Part shown: positions 6,314 through 11,392 of the stretch, one piece after another
Layout: each line of letters opens with the position of its first letter
Position numbering within the stretch: the first letter of the stretch is position 1
DNA from: Gemmatimonadota bacterium
GTDB taxonomy: Bacteria; Gemmatimonadota; Gemmatimonadetes; Longimicrobiales; Longimicrobiaceae
Direction: 5' to 3'
Assembly (NCBI GenBank): GCA_019240375.1
Contig: JAFAYN010000464.1
Coordinates: 1-11,392 of the forward strand
Length of the DNA: 11,392 bases
Translations under genes and position numbers: made by a program
The notes under the pieces: generated by a model
Database searches by the model: none
Seen by the model: the letters and a program-made list of their open reading frames with translations, nothing else
What the model was told of the DNA's origin: nothing

Positions 6314-7972
6314 TCAGCGCTTGATCCGCTCGCCCTGGTCTTCGTTGCGGAAGACCCAGGCGGCCAGCGCTCCCGGACGGATGTGGTGCGCCCGCTCCCA
6401 CGGCTCCACGTCCCAGCGCGAGCCGTGCGTCGCGTCGCCGTGCGCGCGCAGCCGCTCCAGGATGATGTCCACGCGCGAGCGCCACCGCTCCCAGTTGCTC
6501 GGGCGGAGGTCCACCCACCCGTTTTCCACCGCCCACTCCATCGGCTCGCCCTCCTCGGGCGGGACCTTGACGTCGGCGCCGCGCAGCACCCGCTCGCCGT
6601 CGCGCAGGAGCACCGGGAGGCCGATGGACAGGATGGAGGTGCGCAGCTCCGCGTCCTCCTCCACCAGCCGCTCCGCCCGCTCCGAGGCCACCTGCGGGTC
6701 GAGCACCGCCGCGGCGTCCAGCGCCCACCCCGTCAGCCGCCCCAGGATCGCCGCCTCGAACAGGAGCTTGGACAGGCGTGGCGGGCCCAGCATCTCGTAC
6801 GCCACGCTCTCCATCCCGTGCTCGGCCTGCAATTCCTCCATCCGCGCCATGGCCGACTGGCGCAGCACCCCGGCGCGGTAGGTGGGGCCGGAGGTGGAGG
6901 CGTCCAGCGCCGCCACCACGTCGTGCCCGGTGGGCTGCCCGCGGATCTCGCGCACCACGTCCTGCGCGATCTCCTCCGGGGTGATGAACTCCATCAGCCC
7001 CAGCGCGGTCAGCGTCTCGAACTCGGGCGGGGAAAAGAGCCCGTTCTCGCCCGCGTCCAGGAAGGTCCCGGTCAGCGCCTCGCCGGTCTCGCGCCAGGCG
7101 GCCTCGGCGGCGCCGTCGAAGGCGGCGCTCGCGGGCACCGGGCCGGTCGCGTCCACGCGCGGGATCGGGCGCCCGCCGCGGGTGATCTCCCCGAAGCCGA
7201 TCCGCTTCCACGAGATCGCCGCCGTGGGCTTGATCTCCTTGACCGCGGGTGCGCCCGGGGTACGCGCCATCAGGTACAGGAGGAGGGTGTGCGCCCCGGC
7301 GATGGACGACTTGGCGAGGAGCATCCGCGAGGGGCGCTCCTCGGAGTGGGTGAAGGGGATGTTGAGCCCCATCCCCCCCGTCCCGGCCGTACCGATCTTG
7401 ACGTACAGCTGCGTCCGGCTGCGGCGCATCGCCTCCAGCGCCAGCTGCACGTGCCGGATGAGCTGCGGGAGGTACATGGTGGCCATGTGCCGCTCCACCG
7501 CCTCTAGGTCCACGCTCCCCTCCGCCTTGGCCCTTTCCCGCAGCTTCATCGCGCTGGCGAAGGTGTTCTGGTAGGCGAACACGGTCGCGGTGTTGATGCA
7601 GTCGACGATCACCTCCGGCTGGTACCGCGCCAGCAGCGTCCCCAGCGTGGAGCTTTCCACCAGCTCGTCGGTGAGCGGCCCCATCAGGTCGTCGAGGATC
7701 GCCGCGCGCGCCCCGGCGTCGCCCACGATGTCGAGGCGGCGGCGGTCCTTGAGCTCGTAGCGGAGGAACAGGTCGCCCCACTCCGCGTGCAGCTCCACCC
7801 CCTCGGCGTCGGGCTCGGCGCGCAATTCCGCGACGGCGCCCTCCGCCTCGGCCTGCGTGAGCCCCGAGATCACCACCGACGCCGGCTTGAAGGGGAGGAG
7901 CTGGCGCGCCAGCACGATCCCGACCAGCCCCGATCCGCCCAGCAGAAGAATGCGAGAGCCTCGAATTTCCAT
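6314..7972 (-). CDS. Rossmann-fold, extended-SDR-like protein of unknown function
   Basis: 552 residues from ATG (7970-7972) to TGA (6314-6316). The N-terminus is a classic dinucleotide-binding turn, ILLLGGSGLVG (8-18, G12-x-x-G15-x-x-G18), followed by a beta-alpha Rossmann layout through VIVDCINTATVF (121-132) and LYVKIGTAGTGGMGLNIPF (189-207), which looks like strands 4-5 of an epimerase-type short-chain dehydrogenase. In the usual catalytic helix I see RMLLAKSSIAGA: the lysine (K221) is present, but the residue four before it is Met217 where the catalytic Tyr of YxxxK should be. The C-terminal 300 or so residues do not resemble a typical epimerase substrate domain; GLFSPPEFETLTALGLMEFI (311-330) and a Trp-rich end (ENGWVDLRPSNWERW) stand out. 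A nucleotide-sugar or lipid substrate is possible but not shown. No signal peptide; probably cytoplasmic. A 39-base gap separates it from rluB. Confidence 0.78.
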   Translation of the reverse strand: MEIRGSRILLLGGSGLVGIVLARQLLPFKPASVVISGLTQAEAEGAVAELRAEPDAEGVELHAEWGDLFLRYELKDRRRLDIVGDAGARAAILDDLMGPLTDELVESSTLGTLLARYQPEVIVDCINTATVFAYQNTFASAMKLRERAKAEGSVDLEAVERHMATMYLPQLIRHVQLALEAMRRSRTQLYVKIGTAGTGGMGLNIPFTHSEERPSRMLLAKSSIAGAHTLLLYLMARTPGAPAVKEIKPTAAISWKRIGFGEITRGGRPIPRVDATGPVPASAAFDGAAEAAWRETGEALTGTFLDAGENGLFSPPEFETLTALGLMEFITPEEIAQDVVREIRGQPTGHDVVAALDASTSGPTYRAGVLRQSAMARMEELQAEHGMESVAYEMLGPPRLSKLLFEAAILGRLTGWALDAAAVLDPQVASERAERLVEEDAELRTSILSIGLPVLLRDGERVLRGADVKVPPEEGEPMEWAVENGWVDLRPSNWERWRSRVDIILERLRAHGDATHGSRWDVEPWERAHHIRPGALAAWVFRNEDQGERIKR

Positions 7973-8011
7973 GAACGCTCGTGGTATGTGAGGATGGAAA
8001 TGACGGAAGGG

Positions 8012-8782
8012 TCAGGACCGGTCGCGCTTCGGGTACAGCGCGCGCAGCTCGGCCGGTGCGACGATGCGCCACCGCCCCGAGGGAAGCTCACCCAGCTCGA
8101 CGGGGCCGAAGCGCCGCCGGATCAGCCGGTGCACCGGGTGGCCGATAGCCTCCATCATCCGGCGCACCTCGCGCTTCTTCCCCTCCAGCAGCACCACGCG
8201 CACCCGGAAGGTGTCCACGTCGGTCTGGTGAAGGCGGTCGGCCGACTCGGCCCGGGCGATCCCGTCCTCCAGCTCCACGCCGGACACCAGCCGGCGCAAT
8301 TCCTCGCTGCTGGGGCGCCCCTCCACGTCGGCCAGGTACTCCTTGGTGATGCCGAAGCTAGGGTGCAGGAAGCGGTTCGCGCCGGGCCCGTCGTTGGTGA
8401 GCAGGAGGAGCCCCTCGCTGTCGCGGTCCAGCCGCCCCACGTGGAAGAGGTGGTGGTAGCGCGCCGGGATCAGCTCGTAGATCGTCTTGCGTCCGTACGG
8501 GTCGTGGCGGGTGGTGACGTACCCCTTGGGCTTGTGCAGCGCCAGCCAGACCGTTTCCTCGGCGGGGGAGATCAGCTCGCCGTCCACCTCCACCCGGTCG
8601 CGCCGCGGATCCACCTTGAACCCCGGCGTGGTGACCCCCTGGCCGTTGACGAAGACCCGCCCCTGCGCGATCAGGTCTTCCGCGCCGCGCCGGGAGGCGA
8701 TCCCCGCCCGGGCGATGTACACCTGCAGCCGGATCGGCTCTCCCTCGTTGCTGCTGTTCCCTGCGGGCCGTTTACGCGGCAT
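8012..8782 (-). CDS. rluB: 23S rRNA pseudouridine synthase, RluB/RsuA family
   Basis: 256 residues from ATG (8780-8782); the start lies inside the end of scpB, an 11-base overlap. A basic N-terminus leads into an S4 RNA-binding domain (about 17-65: LQVYIARAGIASRRGAEDLI and GRVFVNGQGV). The catalytic domain has HKPKGYVTT (83-91) and the family motif VGRLDRDSEGLLLLTNDG (115-132), whose D119 is the catalytic aspartate. KREVRRMMEAIGHPVHRL is the conserved C-terminal motif. RluB, RluE, RluF and RsuA share these motifs; the location next to scpA-scpB is the common place for rluB, whose product isomerises a uridine in the peptidyl-transferase region of 23S rRNA (position 2605 in E. coli). The exact target is inferred. 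Confidence 0.93.
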   Translation of the reverse strand: MPRKRPAGNSSNEGEPIRLQVYIARAGIASRRGAEDLIAQGRVFVNGQGVTTPGFKVDPRRDRVEVDGELISPAEETVWLALHKPKGYVTTRHDPYGRKTIYELIPARYHHLFHVGRLDRDSEGLLLLTNDGPGANRFLHPSFGITKEYLADVEGRPSSEELRRLVSGVELEDGIARAESADRLHQTDVDTFRVRVVLLEGKKREVRRMMEAIGHPVHRLIRRRFGPVELGELPSGRWRIVAPAELRALYPKRDRS

Positions 8783-9326
8783 TCGGCTTCCCTTCCTCGG
8801 TTCGTTGCGCCAGTACCACCGGCAGCTCGTCGGGACGGGGGAGGTCTTCGATGGAGCGGAATCCGAAGTGCTCCAGGAACCTGCGCGTGGTCCCGTACAG
8901 CAGCGGCCGCCCCAGCCCCTCCCCCCGCCCCACCACTTCGATCAGCTCGCGCTCCTGGAGCGTCCGGAGCACCCCGCCCGACCCCACGCCGCGGATCTCC
9001 TCGACCTCGGCGCGCCCCACCGGCTGCCGGTAGGCGATGATGGCGAGCGTTTCCAGCGCGGGGGAGGAAAGCCGCGAGCTGCCGGGAACGCTGTCGAAGC
9101 GCTCCAGCACCGGCGCGTACTCGGGCCGGGTGAGGAGCTGGTATCCGCCCCCCACCTCGAACACCCCGAAGGCGCGCCCCTCGCGCTCGTACTCGGCGCG
9201 CAGCTCCGCCACCGCCTCCTCCACCCGCTCCTCGTCCAGCCCCTCCTCGGCCCGTGCCAGCTCGGCGGCGGAGAGCGGCGACTGGCTGGCGAACAGGAGC
9301 GCCTCGACCATCCGGCTCACCCGCAT
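8772..9326 (-). CDS. scpB: Condensin subunit ScpB
   Basis: 184 residues, normal length, ending in TAA (8772-8774). The chosen ATG (9324-9326) is one base after the scpA stop (TGA-G-ATG); Met6 is an alternative start and would also keep the first helix (MVEALLFAS). Two winged-helix domains are visible: residues about 5-80 with LLFASQSPLSAAELA and GGYQLLTRPEYAP, and about 85-160 with LSSPALETLAIIAYRQPV, EVEEIRGVGSGGVLRTL and RPLLYGTTRRFLEHFG. ScpB dimers bind the kleisin ScpA and assemble with SMC to organise and segregate the chromosome. The smc gene is not in this window. The tight scpA-scpB junction suggests coupled, stoichiometric synthesis. Confidence 0.95.
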   Translation of the reverse strand: MRVSRMVEALLFASQSPLSAAELARAEEGLDEERVEEAVAELRAEYEREGRAFGVFEVGGGYQLLTRPEYAPVLERFDSVPGSSRLSSPALETLAIIAYRQPVGRAEVEEIRGVGSGGVLRTLQERELIEVVGRGEGLGRPLLYGTTRRFLEHFGFRSIEDLPRPDELPVVLAQRTEEGKPNAA

Positions 9327-9327
9327 C

Positions 9328-10092
9328 TCATGCCGCCTCGTCTTCCGCCCTGCGCCGGTACACCCAGAGCGGAGCGAAGGGCTCGGCCTGGCGCACCCGC
9401 ACCCGGCTCCGCTTGGCCAGCTCCAGACAGGCCAGGAGCGAGACCACCGCGTGCATCCGCGTCCCCCACGGGGAGACCACCGCCGCGAACTCCACCCGCC
9501 GTGACTCCTGGAGCATTCCCAGGATCAGCTCGATCTTCTCCTCCATCCGCACCGGCCGCCCCAGGAAGCGGTACCCGGGCTCCGGCTCCGCCAGGCGTGC
9601 GGCCAGCCCCCGCACCGCCTCCCACACCTCGCTCCACTCGGTGTGCAGCGGGACGTCGGCGAGCGGGGGAGCCGGGCGCACCTCCACGTAGCCGCGCTCC
9701 CGCAGGCGCGAGCGGTTCCGCTCCGCCTCCTCCAGCAGCCGGGCGGCCTCGCGGAAGTGCTCGTACTCCAGGAGCCGCCGCACCAGCTCGGCGCGCGGGT
9801 CCTCCTCCTCGCCGTCGTCGGTGCGCCGGGGAAAGAGCATCTGCGCCTTGATGCGGACCAGCGTGGCCGCCATCTCCAGGAACTCCCCCGCGCGCTCCAG
9901 CTCCAGCCGCTCCACCTGCGTGATCGCCGCCAGGAACTGCCGGGTGATCCGCGAGATGGGGATGTCGAAGATGTCGACGTCCTGGTTGCGGATCAGGTGC
10001 AGGAGGAGGTCGAGCGGCCCCTGGAAGCGCTCCAGCTCCACCTGGTACAGGTCGGGCCCCGACGGATGGGGGGCGAGCGCCGCGTCCGACAC
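9328..10092 (-). CDS. scpA: Condensin kleisin subunit ScpA
   Basis: 254 residues. It starts with GTG (10090-10092) preceded by GGGGAGGAGAA, the best Shine-Dalgarno sequence in the minus-strand run. The kleisin N-terminus is clear: YQVELERFQGPLDLLLHLI (16-34), then the helix DIPISRITRQFL, and the SMC-neck binding helix EFLEMAATLVRIKAQMLFP (70-88). An acidic, variable middle (about 91-120, DDGEEEDPRAE) leads to a C-terminal winged helix (about 175-245) that contacts the SMC head. ScpA bridges the two SMC ATPase heads and binds ScpB. It lies 10 bases after the protease gene and directly before scpB. Confidence 0.95.
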   Translation of the reverse strand: MSDAALAPHPSGPDLYQVELERFQGPLDLLLHLIRNQDVDIFDIPISRITRQFLAAITQVERLELERAGEFLEMAATLVRIKAQMLFPRRTDDGEEEDPRAELVRRLLEYEHFREAARLLEEAERNRSRLRERGYVEVRPAPPLADVPLHTEWSEVWEAVRGLAARLAEPEPGYRFLGRPVRMEEKIELILGMLQESRRVEFAAVVSPWGTRMHAVVSLLACLELAKRSRVRVRQAEPFAPLWVYRRRAEDEAA

Positions 10093-10102
10093 TTCTCCTC
10101 CC

Positions 10103-10756
10103 CTACGCTCCGGCCATCGCCTGGGCCGCGCTCACCGCCACGCCGGTCAGGAGCCGCACCGGGACACCAATGAAGGTGAAGCCACCCAGGTACAGCACGG
10201 CCAGCAGCACCAGCGTCCCGTACTGCCCGATCCTGCGGTAGCGCACCGCCAGCTTCAGGGGGAGCAGGTAGTAGAAGACGTGCGAGCCGTCCAGCGGGGG
10301 AACGGGGATCAGGTTGAAGAGCATCAGCAGGAAGTTGATGCGGATCCCCACGAAGAACATCACCTGCAGGAGCCCCAGGAAGCCGTCCGCCCCCGGCGCG
10401 AGCCGCGTCGCCAGCATGGCGACGGCGAGGAGCAGGGTGAACAGGACGGCCAGGAGGAGGTTGGAAGCGACGCCGGCCAGCGAAACCAGGATGTCGCCCT
10501 TCTTGTAGTTGCGGAAGTTGCGGGCGTTGATCGGGACCGGCTTCGCCCACCCCAGGATCGGTCCCCCGGTGAGGGCCATGATCCCCGGGACCAGGATGCT
10601 CCCGAAAGGGTCGAGGTGCGGGAGCGGGTTGAGGGTGATCCGCCCCAGCATCGCCGCGGTGTTGTCGCCCTGGGTGCGCGCCACCCAGGCGTGCGCGACC
10701 TCGTGGACCACCACCGAGAAGATGAGAACCGGAAGCGAGATCAGGAGTTGTTCCAT
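10103..10756 (-). CDS. Site-2 protease family (M50) membrane metalloprotease
   Basis: 217 residues using the ATG at 10754-10756. A frame continues 40 codons further upstream, but that extension is hydrophilic, unlike the family, and would run across the promoter, so I reject it. The first membrane segment carries the zinc-binding H18-E-V-A-H22 (VVVHEVAHAW). The third metal ligand is D156 of the NLIPVPPLDGS motif (148-158), a good match to NPxPPLDG. About five or six membrane segments can be drawn (about 4-24, 51-66, 88-115, 126-152, 178-198). It has no PDZ domain and is short, placing it with the compact M50B group often found beside scpA. Such enzymes cleave membrane-spanning proteins; substrates of this branch are mostly unknown. 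No ribosome-binding site precedes it, consistent with leaderless translation. It is the first gene of the eleven-gene minus-strand run. Confidence 0.9.
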   Translation of the reverse strand: MEQLLISLPVLIFSVVVHEVAHAWVARTQGDNTAAMLGRITLNPLPHLDPFGSILVPGIMALTGGPILGWAKPVPINARNFRNYKKGDILVSLAGVASNLLLAVLFTLLLAVAMLATRLAPGADGFLGLLQVMFFVGIRINFLLMLFNLIPVPPLDGSHVFYYLLPLKLAVRYRRIGQYGTLVLLAVLYLGGFTFIGVPVRLLTGVAVSAAQAMAGA

Positions 10757-10763
10757 GCGGCGG

Positions 10764-10792
10764 AAGGTAGCGGGAGCACCAGCCCTTGTCAA
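10764..10792 (-). promoter_or_regulatory. Sigma70-type promoter for the minus-strand run, likely leaderless
   Basis: On the minus strand, TTGACA (10787-10792) is followed by a 17-base spacer and TACCTT (10764-10769). A start 6-8 bases downstream of the -10 box falls at about 10758-10756, on or next to the A of the protease ATG (10756). No Shine-Dalgarno sequence fits between them. Confidence 0.75.
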
Positions 10793-10810
10793 AAGAGGAC
10801 GCCCGAAGGG

Positions 10811-10839
10811 TTGACACTCCGGGAACCTTTCGGTATTTT
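10811..10839 (+). promoter_or_regulatory. Sigma70-type promoter of rpsT
   Basis: TTGACA (10811-10816), a 17-base spacer, and TATTTT (10834-10839), close to consensus and AT-rich in an otherwise GC-rich region. A start near 10846 would give a leader of about 57 bases before the TTG codon. It is divergent from the protease promoter; the two -35 boxes are 18 bases apart and form a TGTCAA/TTGACA inverted pair, so the two polymerase sites may interfere or share regulation. Confidence 0.85.
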
Positions 10840-10892
10840 TCCGCTTTCCCGTTCGCGGGATCCAACAGCGATCCACCCATACCGATATTTCC

Positions 10893-10905
10893 GGAGGTCA
10901 GTTTG
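10893..10905 (+). promoter_or_regulatory. Ribosome-binding site that fixes the TTG start of rpsT
   Basis: GGAGG (10893-10897) lies five bases before TTG (10903-10905). The upstream in-frame starts would add a stretch unrelated to bS20 and cross the promoter, and no ATG or GTG is suitably placed, so TTG is the start. Confidence 0.88.
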
Positions 10906-11160
10906 CCGAACGTAAAGTCCGCCGAGAAGCGGATGCGGACCAACGAGATCCGCGCCGAGCGCAACCGTCAGAACCGCTCCCGGCTCCGTACCGCGCTTCG
11001 CAAGGTTCGCCAGGCGGATAGCGCAGAGGCAGCGGCTCCCGCCCTGGCGGAGGCGATCTCCCTGCTGGATCGTGCCGCGTCGAAGCGCGTGATCCACCCG
11101 AACAAGGCCGCGCGCGCCAAGTCGCGCCTGACGGCGTTCGTCAAGAAGATCGGCGCCTAA
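10903..11160 (+). CDS. rpsT: Small ribosomal subunit protein bS20
   Basis: 85 residues, the normal bS20 length, starting at TTG (10903-10905) with PNVKSAEKRMRTNEIRAERN and ending with the family hallmark HPNKAARAKSRLTAFVKK. The protein is very basic and entirely helical, binding 16S rRNA (helices h6-h9 and h44) early in 30S assembly. E. coli rpsT also starts with UUG, and the rare start is linked there to translational autoregulation by S20; the same codon here may serve the same purpose, but I see no proven operator. It has its own strong promoter and an intrinsic terminator 26 bases after the stop codon, so it is a single-gene unit. It is the only complete plus-strand gene here. Confidence 0.97.
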   Translation: MPNVKSAEKRMRTNEIRAERNRQNRSRLRTALRKVRQADSAEAAAPALAEAISLLDRAASKRVIHPNKAARAKSRLTAFVKKIGA

Positions 11161-11185
11161 GCCGCACCGTTTTCAAAGACGGCGG

Positions 11186-11225
11186 GAGGCCCGCGGAACC
11201 CCAGGTTCCGCGGGCCTCTTTGCGT
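11186..11225 (+). terminator. Intrinsic terminator of rpsT
   Basis: A perfect 15-bp stem: GAGGCCCGCGGAACC (11186-11200) pairs with GGTTCCGCGGGCCTC (11204-11218) around the 3-base loop CCA, followed by TTTGCGTCT. The T-run is short, but the stem is very stable. On the minus strand no T-run follows, so it should act mainly on rpsT. Confidence 0.9.
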
Positions 11226-11234
11226 CTGAGATGG

Positions 11235-11355
11235 CCCCCTCCCACAGCCGGCCCCCTTGATCCCCCGCAAGCAGGGGAGAGGCTCAACTGCAAGACAATG
11301 CTATGGTTGCAGTGCTCCCCTCTCCCAGCATTGGGAGAGGGGCCGGGGGTGAGGG
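11235..11355. repeat. Composite REP-like palindromic repeat, copy B
   Basis: Second copy of the unit at 3380-3494. Shared parts: a 30-base block (11262-11291, one mismatch to copy A), the 11-bp hairpin CCCCTCTCCCA (11317-11327) with TGGGAGAGGGG (11332-11342) around GCAT, and the tail GGGGTGAGGG (11346-11355). The first hairpin is weaker here (TCCCC/GGGGA). The spacer instead forms its own 7-bp stem, ACTGCAA (11287-11293) with TTGCAGT (11307-11313). It sits between the converging ends of rpsT and the gene at the right edge, a usual location for REP elements, where it may protect or terminate the minus-strand transcript. Confidence 0.85.
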
Positions 11356-11356
11356 A

Positions 11357-11392
11357 CTACAGCTCCGAGCCGCAAATCTCGCAGTACCATAG
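11357..11392 (-). CDS. C-terminal end of an unidentified gene with a CxxC tail
   Basis: Read on the minus strand, the last bases encode LWYCEICGSEL followed by TAG (11357-11359). CEIC followed by GSEL is typical of the second half of a zinc ribbon or knuckle at a protein's C-terminus. Only twelve codons are visible, so the family cannot be named. Support comes from the motif, from the repeat that begins one base beyond the stop codon, and from the otherwise gene-free end. A chance reading is possible. Confidence 0.45.
   Translation of the reverse strand, partial: LWYCEICGSEL

Noticed and set aside
4480..6324. 614-codon open frame antisense to the HEAT-repeat gene
   Set aside because: His/Gln/Arg/Pro-rich, no recognisable motif, no ribosome-binding site; the minus-strand HEAT frame has clear repeat periodicity.
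6251..9851. Several long plus-strand frames opposite the SDR-like, rluB, scpB and scpA genes
   Set aside because: All are shadows of well-supported minus-strand genes and carry no family motifs.
10757..10876. Upstream extension of the site-2 protease by 40 codons
   Set aside because: The extension is hydrophilic, covers a good promoter, and the family starts just before the first membrane helix at the chosen ATG.
10786..10902. N-terminal extension of bS20 from an upstream ATG
   Set aside because: It spans the rpsT promoter and has no similarity to bS20; the Shine-Dalgarno sequence points to TTG at 10903.

Overview
This is a very GC-rich bacterial chromosome segment with dense, mostly one-directional gene packing. 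The gene set (MoxR / DUF58 / Bat von Willebrand A locus, ScpA-ScpB, RluB, a site-2 protease and bS20), the codon bias and the style of the intergenic palindromes fit a soil-type Gram-negative lineage such as Gemmatimonadota (perhaps Longimicrobium-like). The taxonomy is inferred from general resemblance; no marker gene here settles it.

Layout. Almost everything from 10756 down to 1 lies on the minus strand as one co-directional run of eleven genes: site-2 protease (10756-10103), scpA, scpB, rluB, an unassigned Rossmann-fold protein, a HEAT-repeat protein, moxR, a 396-base non-coding gap, then a DUF58 protein, a BatD-like membrane protein, batA and the start of batB, which runs off the left edge. 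Junctions are overlaps of 4-11 bases or gaps of 1-39 bases everywhere except the moxR-DUF58 gap. Many genes have little or no Shine-Dalgarno sequence, so translational coupling is likely. On the plus strand, rpsT (bS20) starts at 10903 from a divergent promoter, begins with TTG and ends in a strong intrinsic terminator. At the right edge the last twelve codons of another minus-strand gene with a CxxC tail can be read.

How the genes work together. MoxR (AAA+ ATPase), DUF58, the BatD-like protein, BatA and BatB form the classic MoxR-Bat module, in which a MoxR chaperone acts with membrane-anchored VWA proteins on envelope or stress functions. The HEAT-repeat protein directly upstream of moxR may be a partner scaffold. 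ScpA and ScpB are the kleisin and winged-helix subunits of the SMC condensin. RluB modifies 23S rRNA. The protease gene heads the run, and its promoter implies a leaderless mRNA.

The least explained part is the moxR-DUF58 gap (3375-3770). It holds a REP-like composite palindrome whose second copy lies at 11235-11355, a separate 10-bp palindrome, and a tandem array of three hairpins (3635-3742). Their inner stems differ in sequence but keep pairing, while the outer GAG/CTC arms, a fixed A.G mismatch and the GCTGTTT-type loop stay constant. That is a covariation pattern expected of a structured RNA or DNA element, and I do not recognise it.
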